A stretch of 64,000 bases of DNA, from contig CM060173.1 in assembly GCA_030549775.1 (NCBI GenBank), forward strand, positions 434,001 through 498,000, read 5' to 3'. Below are positions 22,985 through 33,815 of the stretch, piece by piece (positions within the stretch are counted from its first letter, which is position 1; each line of letters begins with the position of its first letter). This stretch comes from Tamarix chinensis (taxonomy: Eukaryota; Streptophyta; Magnoliopsida; Caryophyllales; Tamaricaceae). Position numbers and translations under genes: made by a program. The notes below the pieces were generated by a model. It saw only the letters and a program-made list of their open reading frames with translations. It searched no databases and was not told the origin of the DNA.

Positions 22985-24230
22985 GAGTCTACGAACCCAA
23001 CCACCGAACCAGCTGATCTACCATACTCAATAGAAGCTGATGATATTCCCATCATATACCTAAGGATTCACTTCATTGCTTGCCTGTGAGCCTTTTCTGG
23101 ATTTGTCATACATCAACTTACAACTCTAATAGCTTGAGCAATATCAGGCTGGGTACACACCACAACATACATGATACAAAAAAAAATGAATATGGAATAA
23201 TTGCCATGAACTCTTCTTCCTCTTTGGAATTGGGACTATCCAAAGGAGACAATCTAAAGTAAGTAGCCAACAGAGTGCTCATTGTCTTGGCATCCATTAT
23301 ATGAAACCTCTCCAACATCTTATTCACATAGGACTCTTGTGACAAGTACAAAAGCTTCTGCTCACGGTTTCTAACAATATCTATGCAAATGATCCTCTTC
23401 ACAACTCCAATATCTTTCATCTCAAACTCACTCTTCAACATTGCCTTCATTTTATCAACATCAGACATATCTTTTGCTACCACAAATATGTCATGAACAT
23501 ATATCAAAAGACACACAAAAAAGACACCCTCCATCTTCTTCAATTACACACATCCTTCATACTCACTCTTGGAGGAACCATGCTCAAGCATAAACTAATC
23601 AAATTATTTATACTATTATTTAGGAGACTACTTTAGACCGTAAAGTGACCTGTTTAGTAGGCATACACGATCACTCATCCCCTCAAATACAAACCTATCA
23701 GGTTATCGCATGAAAATATCCTCTTGGAGCTCACCATGAAAAAAATATTGTTTTTACATTCGACTACTCCAAATTAGAATCATCCATAGCCACAAACGCA
23801 AGTAATGTATGAATAGAAGTATGCCTAATATAAGAGAAAATACCTCGTTATAGTCCACACTTGGAATCTAGCTAAATCCATGTGCAACTAAACGAGTTTG
23901 TAAATTGGTCTCTCAACCCCTAAAGCTCCATATTTGAACTTGTACACCCACTTGCAATCAATAATATTTTTCTTCCTGGGTGGCTTCACAAGTTCCCATA
24001 TCTGATTCTTCAATAAGGACTCCATCTCCTCCTCCATAGAAACATACCACTTAGTAGAATCAATACTCTCAATAACTTCTAAGAATGATGATGGCTCATG
24101 TACATCAATAACAATCTCTACACTAGATAAAGCATAGCTAGCCAATTCTTCATAACTGTACTTAATCAAAGGCTTAAAAATCCTTTGTGCTCTGTCTAGA
24201 GCAACTCCCCTTTGCTCCAACTGCTACATG
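22985..24230 (-). pseudogene. Copia reverse transcriptase and RNase H start
   Basis: The RT opens with DSTKWYVSMEEEMESLLKNQ, TWELVKPP-like IWELVKPPRKK and CKWVYKFKYG. The active site reads LIYVHDIFVVAKD, so YVDD has become YVHD, loss of a catalytic Asp. It continues KIICIDIVRNREQKLLYLSQ and FRLSPLDSPNSKEEEEF. The last readable part is AMK, a stop, ILRYMMGISS, then SAGSVVGFVDS, after which Athila LTR sequence begins. Stops lie between the segments. Confidence 0.85.
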
Positions 24231-25169
24231 GATCCACCCAATTTAGGAATAGTGAGTCTATCAAAAGGGTATCTTCCATCCAACTCAACCTCAACCTCCA
24301 TTTGGCTCGAAGTACTATCTCACTCCACCATCTTAGAGACACTATCACAAGACTCACTCTTCTGGAGAAACATAGACTCATTGAAGGTAACAACACTACT
24401 GGTCAATAACTTTGATCCAACTAGGTCCTTTAACCTATACCTCTTCACTCTAGATGCAAATCTAAGAAAGATATGCTTCTTAACTCTAGACTCAATTTTA
24501 CCATCATTCACATAAGCATAAGTCGGGCAACCAAAGACAGGCAAATTAGAGTAATTAGCTAGCTTACCAAACCACAAATCCTTAGGTTTCTTCAACTTAA
24601 TGGACTAATTTGGTGACTGATTCACCAAGTATGCTTCCATGTGAACAACTTTAGCTTAAAACTCTCTACCTAGCCCTCCTTATGATAACACACATTGAGC
24701 CTTCTCTAATAGGGTTATGTCCATCTGCTTAGCAACCCCATTCTGCTGTGGTCTTCCAACACAAGTGTGATGCCTCCTTATCCCATGGTCATGGTAGAAA
24801 TCAGTAAAACTCTATTCAACAAACTCAATACCATTATCTGTCCAGAGACACTTAATATGCTTCCTAGTCTGCTTCTCTAGAAAGGTCTTATGGCATTTGA
24901 AAACACTAAAGATATTATTCTTATACTTTAAGAAATAAACCCATCACTATCTAGAGAACTTATTAATAAATGTGAGCTAGTACCATGAACCTCTTTTGGA
25001 AACCAATCTTGATGGACTCCACAAATCTGAATGGATATACTCAAGAGTCCCTCTTGTACTATGCTTAGTTGTTGAAAAATGAACCCTCTTCTACTTGCTA
25101 AACACACAATGCTCATAGAATTCTATAGTACTTGTACTTTATCCATCTAGAATCCCCCTATTAGAGAGC
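24231..25169 (-). pseudogene. Copia integrase
   Basis: The C-terminal part is readable: LWFGKLANYSNLPVFGCPTYAYV, KKHIFLRFASRVKRYRLKD and VTFNESMFLQ. The catalytic core upstream (24600-25160) retains scattered identity but has many stops and no continuous D,D-E frame. Confidence 0.75.
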
Positions 25170-25760
25170 TCAGCCAGATCCTTGACACTCATGTGTCCCA
25201 CTCTTATGTGCCAAAGTCTCATAGCATTTGAGTCTAACTACCTCAATGATGTCACAAAAGTTGTCCCCCATAATAGTGGAACCTACCAAATCATATAGTG
25301 TCCCGACCCACTTTTCCTTCATCGCCACCAGAGCCCCTTTTGTAACTCTCAAGGTACCATCCATTATAACACACCGGTACTCATTACAATACAAGGAACT
25401 CCAAAAGATGAGGTTCTTGGTCATCTCTGAAATATGTCTCACATTGGACAATATCCTAACCACACCATCATGCATCTTCACCTTCACTATCCTAATCCTA
25501 GCAAATTTTCAAGCAACATCATTTCCCATCAATATAACTTCACCTTGAGTCCCCTTGAATGTATGAAACCAACTCCAATTGAGACTTATATGGTAAGAAC
25601 ACCCAGAATCCAAGATCCATTTATCATTGATCTTGATGTGTCTATCAATGGCCATTAACATATCTTCATCACTATCATCATGGGCAACCACAACATCATC
25701 CTTTGTACTGGATGACTCACTAAATGTAGCACCGGGCTTCCTGTTAGGACATAACTTCAT
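25170..25760 (-). pseudogene. Copia protease and GAG-pre-integrase domain
   Basis: The protease active site is DKWILDSGCSYHIS with the catalytic Asp intact (DSGCS, a common copia form), followed by a frame change and the GAG-pre-integrase domain (VRILSNVRHISEMTKNLIFW, then GTLYDLVGSTIMGD, then HKSGTHECQG, part of the zinc-binding HH-CC region). The preceding gag zinc knuckle is lost: only LCPNRK survives. Confidence 0.8.
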
Positions 25761-26481
25761 AACAAGCTCCTTATTATGAAACCCAAATCATGTCACATTC
25801 TTCTGCAAACTCTTCATCTTAGATCTAGATGTTTTACGGTCACTAGACCCTTGCTTCTGTGTCCTCCCCTAGCTACCAATCCCTCACTATATGAGTCCCC
25901 GGAAGTACAGTTGCTAGTCAACTAACTATCAATTAATTTTTGTTGTAGCAGGGCAGATTTCACATCCTCAAGGACTAACCTATCCTTTCCATACAAAATA
26001 GTATCATGAAAATAGTTAAAGCTTACAGGCAAAGAAAATATAAACATAATGGTAAAATCTTCATCATCTAATTTAACATCTATATTATGCAATCCATAAC
26101 TATATAGTCAAATTCATCCAAATGTTTTTTCAAAGATTGACCCTCACCTAATTTCAGGTTATGAAGCCGACTCTTCAACAATAGGTGATTGGTTACTTAT
26201 TTATTCATACATAATGACTCAAACTTCAACCACAAGATAGCCATTGCTAATTCATTTTCCACTTCTTATAATACCTCATTAGACAAACATAATTGTATCA
26301 TAGAGAGGGCCTTCAGATCTACATCTTCAAATCTCTCATCTTCCATTGACTCTGGCTTTTTCAAATGACTGGATAATGCTTTATCTAATTATTTCTGAAT
26401 TAGAATTGCCTGCGTCATCAATTTCCATAATCCAAAATTGACAGATTGATTAAAATTCTCAATATCGAATCTTATATCCAT
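25761..26481 (-). pseudogene. Copia gag
   Basis: The start codon is at 26481..26479, giving MDIRFDIEN, FNQSVNFGLWKLMTQAILIQ, then a stop, LDKALSSHLKKP and DLKALSMIQLCLSNEVL. This is the typical copia gag N-terminus. It lies about 30 bp after the primer site. Several later stops. Confidence 0.8.
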
Positions 26482-26509
26482 TCTGGTTACTAGATCTCTT
26501 TAACAATGC

Positions 26510-26522
26510 TACTCTAATAGGA
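26510..26522 (-). other. Primer-binding site, initiator tRNA-Met type (degenerate)
   Basis: Plus-strand CTCTAATAGGA resembles CTCTGATACCA, the complement of the Met primer site, placed 3-4 bases inside the LTR edge. Confidence 0.65.
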
Positions 26523-26525
26523 AAT

Positions 26526-27074
26526 TGTTGGGAATAACATAGATTGAAAAGGGTCCAAACCAAATCAAAATTAACAAGATTATGAACACTTGAGGATTCG
26601 ATCACAAAACTGAACAATTGTGGGAAAAAATAGAGATCTTTATTCATGCTCTTGTGTAATTATAGGATGATTAAACTAATCAATCAATCAACTAATTATA
26701 CAAATCTACAAATCTCTTTTAATGAATAATTCTATGGAGAAGAAGAAGAATATGGGATCTCGAATTGAGGACTAAGGTTTCATCATGTCTCCTTTTATAG
26801 AAGATAAAATCCTATGGGGTAAAATAACGTATTTCAAAAATAAATGAAAAACACGATCCTTGTTTGGGAAACATGGAACTCTCGTGTTAATTTTCTTACT
26901 CTCGACCTTTTCCCAAACGCATAAGAACATTCAGTGAGAAACACGGTCCATGTTAACAAACATAGGACCCTCGTGTTTCTCATATAATTCACTAATCTAC
27001 ACTAAAATTCTCCAACACCTGTATAAACTAACACAATATTATGTTGTACTTTAAATATCTAGTCAAAACTCACA
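26526..27074 (-). repeat. 5' LTR of copia copy 1 (549 bp)
   Basis: Minus-strand ends are TGTGAGTTTTGACTAG and TTATTCCCAACA. It is clearly homologous over its whole length to 28602-29140 with many substitutions. It contains two CACGG/CCGTG dyad modules at about 26847-26888 and 26939-26979. The right flank 27075-27079 (TCGTA) is gypsy sequence. Confidence 0.85.
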
Positions 27075-28601
27075 TCGTAGGGTAAGGTAATAAAACAATG
27101 ATATCATTTTTTTTACTTTACCTACTTCAATATGCTTAGCAAATATAGTATGGCATATAAATATCCTCTTTTGATCCATAAAGTGACATTTATCATAATT
27201 TAAGATGATATTCATTCATAGTTATCAAAATCACGATCCGATGCCACAAAATTATGATATTATGATCCAAAAATCATAAAATAGTCCACGATCTTAGATA
27301 GAATCTTAAAGTAATTGAACTACGATCCTATAGTATAATCTTTTGATCTTATAGTAGAATCTTACGATCTTATAGTATAATCCTATGATCCTACTTAGAA
27401 TTCTATAATAATATAAAATAACTATAATTTTTTTTTATGAATTTATCTCCAAATATATTTGTTATTTTATTCCACATATATATATTTCCTAATCTTTTGA
27501 TTCTCGAACCTATATTATTTTGCAACATTTCTTGAAAATGAGTTGAAGAAAAGAAATTTTAATTAAGATACCACAAATATAATGAAGTCAATGGTTGATG
27601 AAAAATATTGATAAATAATGAAATTTCCATCTAAATGGTAAAATGAATATACTAAACTTTACAATATTAATATTTATCAAATTCTATTGAATTATTTTAT
27701 TTTTAATGGTCATGTTAGCTTCATAATGCAAACAAGCTTTACTTTATACTTTACACATGATTTATATAATAGCTTAACGTGTGCACATATAGTTAAAACT
27801 CATTTTCTTAAAAAAAAATATATATTGATTTATCAAAATTTTAAATACCAACATAATTTTTTTTTAGGTATTATTATCTTAAAAGTTAGAAAATAATTTC
27901 CTCTCATTGTTGACTTCATGATCATCCACTTTCTTCATTATGTATGTACTTTTGTAAAGGCTAACAATATTGTATATTTTTGATATAGTGAGTTATATGT
28001 TACTTCTACCCATGATCTCATTGCATTTTTCACATTTCATTTGATGATTTATTTATGATATTGGTGACTTAATATAGTTCCTTATATGTCGAACACCTTA
28101 AAAAAAATTATATTACTTGTAAGTTGCTACAACTCAATTAGTGGTTATATGAGAGTTTAAGAGTGTAATTATTTTATTATGTTAAATTAAAATATGATAT
28201 TTTATAACATATAAATATATACCTTACGTATTTTTATAGTTTTTGTAGAATCCAATCCTAAGACTCTAAATTATCCCTAGGTAGAATCTCAATTCTAACA
28301 ACATTGTGTTCATTTCTAGGCATCTTTCCAAAATTATAGTAATATTATCCAAGCACTAGTCAGAATATCTATAAATGCTAAATTCATCCATGAAAACCTC
28401 AATACTCTTCTCTGACTAGTTAGTGAAGATGCTTACCATACACCATTGAAAAGTGACAGGGGCATTACATAACCCAAATGACATATGAAATAAAAAAAAT
28501 GTGCCATATGGACATATAAATGTTATTTTCTCCTTACCCTCAAGAGCGATAGGTACCTTGCATACCTCAAATATCTGTTTAGGAAGTAATAGTAAGCATG
28601 A
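27075..28601 (-). pseudogene. Gypsy reverse-transcriptase relic, split by a hAT-like insert
   Basis: Minus-strand reading from 28601: YYFLNRY, CPYGTFFLFHMSFGLCNAPV, FQWCMVSIFTN, VFMDEFS (active-site DD degraded to DE), CLDNITIILERCLEMN. It then resumes beyond the insert (27218 downwards) as MNIILNYDKCHFMDQK and AKHIEVGKVK. It is flanked on both sides by copia LTRs, so two copia elements inserted into one older gypsy copy. Stops throughout. Confidence 0.8.
27219..28308. mobile_element. hAT-like non-autonomous insert, ~1.09 kb
   Basis: It interrupts the gypsy RT between codons for EMN and IIL. The left end TAGTTATCAAAATCACGATC and the complement of the right end (CAATGTTGTTAGAATTGAGATTC) are imperfect inverted repeats. 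The flanks TTCATTCA (27211-27218) and TTCATTTC (28309-28316) fit an 8-bp target duplication. The left part repeats ATAGTATAATCTTTTGATC-like boxes (27300-27400). No transposase frame. Confidence 0.65.
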
Positions 28602-29140
28602 TATTGCGAAATAACATGGATAAAAAAGGATCCAAACCAAATCAGAATTAACAAGATTATGAATAATTGAAGGTTCAATCACAAAACAGAACAATTGAGG
28701 AAAAAGTAGAGATCTTTATTTGTGCTCTTGTGTAATTACCAGATGATTAAAATAATGAATCAATCAATTACATAAAACTACAATGATCTTTTAATGGAGA
28801 ATTCTATGGAGAAGAGGAAGAAGTTGGGTCACATGACTTTGACGGCTAGGGTTTCATATGTATTCTTGTATGGAAGATGAAACTCTATGGTGCAAAATAA
28901 TATGTTTCGGAAATAAAGAAAAAATACGGCCCTTTTTAAGAAACACGGGACTCCGTGTTTATTTCCTTACTCTCATCTTTTTCCCAAAAAACATATTAAA
29001 TATTTTAGTGAGAAAAATGGTCTATATTAATTAACATGAGGCCCCTATGTTTCTCATATACTTCACATTATACACTTAAACTTCTCCAACACCTGCACAG
29101 ACTAGCACAATGTTATACTAATACGTAGTCAAAATTCACA
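28602..29140 (-). repeat. 3' LTR of copia copy 2 (539 bp)
   Basis: Homologous to 26526-27074. Its minus-strand start is TGTGAATTTTGACTACG. The terminal TG on the plus side has mutated to TA. It holds dyad modules at about 28923-28960 and 29012-29055. Confidence 0.85.
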
Positions 29141-29152
29141 ATTCTTCACCTT
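29141..29152 (-). other. Polypurine tract of copia copy 2
   Basis: Minus-strand AAGGTGAAGAAT lies directly upstream of the 3' LTR and would prime plus-strand DNA synthesis. Confidence 0.65.
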
Positions 29153-29159
29153 AATGTAG

Positions 29160-30900
29160 TATTTTTGATGCATGACATGTAAAGACCTTTATTAAAAAAC
29201 CCTGGTCAAACAAAGGGCCTCATAGTCTATGAACATCAATTAAGTTTGAAAAATGCTTGAACTTACCCATGATCAATGGCTTCGTAAGCATATCAACTGA
29301 ATTATCCAAAGTACCTACTTTCTCCAACACAACTTTTCCTACAACAATAATACCCTAGATAAAGTGATACCTAATGTCAATGTGCTTTTTCGATGATAAA
29401 AAGAATTCTAATTCTTCGCAAAACAGATAGCACTCTGGCTATCACCACGAACGACTGGAGCACCATGACCAAACTCTAACTCTCGTACTAAACCATCAAG
29501 CCACAAGGCTTCTCGAAAAGCCTCTATCATAGACATATACTTTTCATCAATAGTGGACAAGGTTTTCACCTCTTGTAAGGAAGACCTCTAGCTAATAGTT
29601 GAACCACCAACATAGAAAATATATCCACTAGTGAATCTCCTTTTATCAAGGTCTCCACCATAATCAAAGTTCACAAACCCAACCACTGAATCAGTTGATC
29701 TCCCATTATCAACATAAGCTAACTCCCATTCCCTTCAAGTACCAAAGGATACACTTTAATGCATGTCAGTGAGCCTTTCTCGAATTTGCTATATATCAAC
29801 TCACAAAACTAATAACTTGATCAATTTCACTCTAGGTACACACCATAACATACATTACAAAACCAAAAACATTCAAATATGCCAAAGTCTCCACGAACTC
29901 CTCTTCCTCTTTGGATTTAGGACAATCCAAAGGAGACAATCTAAAGTGAGTATCCAAGGGAGTGCTCACCATCTTTGAAATCATCATATGAAATATCTCC
30001 AGCACCTTGTTCACATAGAACTCTTGTGATAAGTATAAAAGCTTCTGCTTATGATTTCTAATGATTTCCATGTCGAGGATCCTCTTCACATCTCTAAGAT
30101 TCTTTATTTCAAACTTACTCTTCAGCATTGCCTTCACCTTATCAACATTCGACACATCTTTTTCTACCACAAGCATGTCATCAACATATAGCAAAAGATA
30201 TATAAAAGATCCACCATCCATCTTCTTTAAGTATACACATCCATCTTACTCATTCCAATAGAATTCATGCTTAAAGCATAAACTAATGAAATTTTTTATG
30301 CCATTATTTAGGAGACTATTTCAGACCATATAATGACCTCGTCAATAGGTACAAACGATCACACATCCCTTAAACTATAAACCCATCAGACTGTCACATG
30401 TAAACCTCCTCCTCAAGCTCACCATGCAAAAATACAATTTTAACATCTAGCTACTCCAACTCAAAATCATACATAGCCACAAGCACAAGTAAAGTACGAA
30501 TAGAAGTATGTTTAACTATAGGATAAAATACATCATTACAATCCATACCTGGAATCTGATTGAATCCATGTACAACTAAATGAGCCTTCTACTTTGGACT
30601 TTTAACCCTTAGAGCTCCCTATTTGAACTTGTACACCCACTTGCAATAAATAATCTTATTCTTTCTAGGTGCGTTCACAAGTTCCCATGTATGATTCTTT
30701 AATAAGTACTCCATCTCCTCCTCCATAGCATCACACCACTTAGTAGAATTAGTACTCTCAATAGCCTTAACGAATGATGTGTCCTCATGCACATCAACAA
30801 CAATATTTGCACTAGATAAAGCATAGCTAGCTAATTCTTCATAAACTTACTTGATCGGAGGCTTGACAATCCTTCGTGATCTGCCTAGAGCGACTCCCCT
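29160..30900 (-). pseudogene. Copia reverse transcriptase and RNase H
   Basis: RT keeps an intact active site, YLLLYVDDMLVVEKD, then LYLSQEFYVNKVLEIFHMM and HFRLSPLDCPKSKEEEEF. Before it come the usual VKPP and CKWVYKFK-type segments with stops (30590-30720). RNase H follows: VGFVNFDYGGDLDKRRFTSG, the TISW stretch, EALWLDGLVRELEFGHGAP and DSQSAICFAKN, which holds a catalytic Asp, then a degraded HIDI/YHF region. Frameshifts near 29830 and 30230 and several stops make it non-functional. Confidence 0.85.
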
Positions 30901-31415
30901 TTTCTCCACCTAATGTCTAGATCCACCACTTCAAGAATAGTAGGTCTATCAAAAGGGTCTTTACAATCTAACTCAACCTCAACGTCCACCTAGTCTAAAG
31001 CACTATCCCGCTCCACCATCTTAGAGACACCATCACAAGACTCGGTCTTATAGAGAAAAATAAACTCATTGAAGGTAACATCCTTGCTAGTTAATAACTC
31101 AGATGCAGCTAGGTCTCGTAACCTGTACCTCTTCATTCTAGATGTAAATTTAAGAAAGATACACTTCCTGGCTCTAGGCTCAATTTTATCACCATTCAAA
31201 TAGTCATAAAAAAGGCAACCAAATACATGTAAGTTAGAGTAATTAGTTGGTCTACCAGACCACAAATAAATAGGTGTCAAAACTCAATGGACTAATTTTG
31301 TGATTGATACACTAGGTATGTTGCCATGTGAACTGCTTTAACCTAAAACTCTATGCTTATCCTTCTCTATGATAGCATACATTGAGCCTTCTCTAATAGC
31401 GTTATGTTCATCCTA
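30901..31415 (-). pseudogene. Copia integrase C-terminal fragment
   Basis: Readable as TPIYLWSGRPTNYSNLHVFG, KIEPRARKCIFLKFTSRMKR and DVTFNEFIFLYKTESCD. The upstream part ends at about 31415, where unrelated plus-strand coding sequence begins. The matching part of copy 1 (24320-24595) is about 70 percent similar by eye. Confidence 0.8.
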
Positions 31416-32990
31416 ACAAAAAATGCACTACTGCTAATAGCTTTGAAAGGAAGAGAATCAATCAAGGTCCTTCCAAAAAGACACATATTATACCTAGTCA
31501 CCCAACTAAGATGCTTATTAGGATTGAGGAGCCCAATAATACATCCACTACTAGGGAGTCTACTCAACTTACCATGGATAATAGGCAACCACCAAAAACT
31601 CCCATACTTAATGACCCTATCTTATCTAGTGATCATTCCACTATTAGATCCTCTTCTCGGCTATCTAGGATCACTAAGACTTCTCCTCGCTCTCCATTTT
31701 TCTTGAGCATCATGGATGGCCAGTAACACTGGTTCAAAACTTTCATGGGATTAAAGTTTCTGGGCATGTGTAATGATTCTAACACTTGCACTAAGCACTT
31801 AAAATTACTATACATGGAGACTCTCTATGACCTCCATCTCCTTTCATTCTTTACACTTCATGATCCTGTCTATGAATACTTGGTTCTTCTATTTATTTTC
31901 AATCTATGTATCCATGTCCTTGGGTCTCCCTTCACAACACATGTTATAGGTATTCCTATAGTACTTAGCAAGGATAGATTAGCCAGGATACTAGGAATTT
32001 GAGGTGACATCAACATTGACATGATGTTTAGTGAGTGGATACAGACTTATACACATAATATGATTTTTACTGAGATGGAGAGGTGTCATTATGTGCATAA
32101 AGGCACTACCAACTCCTAGTGCCTAAAACCCAAGAAGAGGGTGTTGCACTACTTTACCAGCTTCATCCTTCTTTCCCAAGATGGTTCAAGGACATGCATG
32201 ACTACAAAGGATTGGTATGACATCGACTACATCCTATATGGAACTCCCATGAGATTTAGTATCAACATCTTCAGACATATAGTGCACATGGTTGTCCATA
32301 ATTAGGTTGCTGTAGGATATGGATCTCTCATCATGAAGATCCTCTAAGATGTTGGGGTACCATCAAGAGAATTTCCAACAGTTCTACTCCACCTTTAGAA
32401 TAATTTGGATATCTTTGTTGAGGTCACACTCAAACATATTGGATACAAGATGGGCAATGATTTTATGATGATGGTTCTCATGGACAAGGCTAGAGCTATA
32501 CTACTTCACACTGGTAGGATACCAACTACTCAAGACCACAACCTCAGCTAAGAGTAGGAGATGGCATCCCTCCACCATCTAATAACCCTTTGGCATATGT
32601 CGGTGTCCCTCCATCAGGTGGTGCATCAACTTTTGTAGATGTGCCCTCTTCATCTACTACACCTCCACTAGCTACTACTTTAGATAGAGTGACTACAACC
32701 ATCATTTAAGACTTTCTTATTTAGTTTTCTACTACTTTGGATACTAGAATATTTGCTCTAGAGTCTAATGTGTATGATTTTCATTCCTAGTTTTATCTAA
32801 ACTTCACACCGCATCATCAGGATCTACCATAGGTAGACAGGGATATAGATCAATGCACTAGAGTTGCTAATTCTGAGATAAAGGTAGAGGATGTTGATAT
32901 TTCTATGGGAACTATCGTTGTAAGCACTAGGAATAGTCCTACACCTACTGATGATCCCATCCTATAATATCCCATTGGAGATGAGTCACT
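31416..32990 (+). pseudogene. Putative plant transposon protein relic (Transposase_32-like)
   Basis: One forward frame can be followed for about 1.2 kb through many stops (the first two at 31724-31726 and 32000-32002). Readable parts: STIRSSSRLSRITKTSPRSP, HWFKTFMGLKFLGM, VLGSPFTTHVIGIPIVLSKD, RLARILGI, then VLHYFTSFILLSQDGSRTC, DWYDIDYILYGTPMRFSINI, IVHMVVHN and GYGSLIMKIL, DVGVPSREF. The layout (a Leu-Gly-Ile-Pro core, LHxxxSxILLxxxG, a YIL/I segment and a GYGxLI segment) matches the plant-specific domain annotated as putative plant transposon protein. Function of that family is unknown. It begins abruptly against the copia integrase. Confidence 0.55.
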
Positions 32991-33815
32991 CATCGAGGCC
33001 ACTCTAATTGGTCGAGATGTTATTCACACAAATAAGTTCAAGAGCACTGAGAGTAAGGACTTGGATAATCTATCCCCGCTAGTCTTCATCACATCCATAC
33101 CATCTAACCCATCTAGGTATAGAGTATTATCAAAATATAAAAGAGACACATTAATCTTTGTGTCAAAAAAAAATATTACCGAGTCATATGTGAAATCATT
33201 AATCATATGTTTGTATAAACTCTTTGATAATTTGATGATACTATGTACTTAGATGTCTGACATTTTCATTAGTATGATGAATTAACTTATCTGACGTACT
33301 CTCTTGTATGCTTTTAATAAATATATTATATAAGATGAATCAAATTGCTTAAACTCTATTTACCTTACATTCCACTCTTTTACTTTGATTTTTACTAACG
33401 TTTCTATATTGGTTAATCAATTTACATGATCTCAGTTATTCTAAGATGAACACTCTGAGGGGAAGAAAACCCTAATTCCAACCTAAGTTGTGTTATTCTT
33501 CGTATGTTTCATATTATGTACTTGTTTAGGAGGAGGTTTTTCTTGTATTTAGGCTTATTATCTCCTATTTGTGCAAGTTATTGCATTCTCACCTTTGTTG
33601 ATGACAAAGGGGAGAAATCTCGTACTTGGATTTAAAGTTGCAAATGATAGGGGATACATGTCTATTTTTTGCACTTTATTCAATATTATCCTTAACATGT
33701 TGTTATTTGCAATTTTTATCTATCATCATAAAAAAGGGGGACATTTTTTTTGCCTCCTAGGTCAATAAGTGTCTTAATCCTTGCTTGATGATAGCAAACA
33801 TGTTTAAAGGATTAG
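32991..33815 (+). other. 3' untranslated-like retroelement remnant
   Basis: No gene. Two purine-rich stretches, GATGACAAAGGGGAGAAATC (near 33600) and ATAAAAAAGGGGGACA (near 33729), look like polypurine tracts, so this may be the 3' end of the retroelement that carried the preceding ORF. No LTR was matched to it. Confidence 0.35.

Larger units (their letters stand above)
22985..27074 (-). mobile_element. Ty1/copia retrotransposon copy 1
   Basis: Read on the minus strand: 5' LTR (27074..26526), initiator-Met primer site, gag, protease, integrase, RT and part of RNase H, ending at 22985 where the Athila-like element inserted. Gag-PR-IN-RT order marks copia. The 3' RNase H end and 3' LTR are not recovered on the far side of the Athila-like element, because that element is itself truncated. 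Every domain has stops or frameshifts. Confidence 0.85.
28602..31415 (-). mobile_element. Ty1/copia retrotransposon copy 2, 5' truncated
   Basis: Same family as copy 1. On the minus strand it runs from an integrase fragment (truncated at about 31415) through RT and RNase H to a polypurine tract and the 3' LTR. Gag and protease are absent. The outer flank 28597-28601 (CATGA) belongs to the gypsy relic. Confidence 0.85.
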
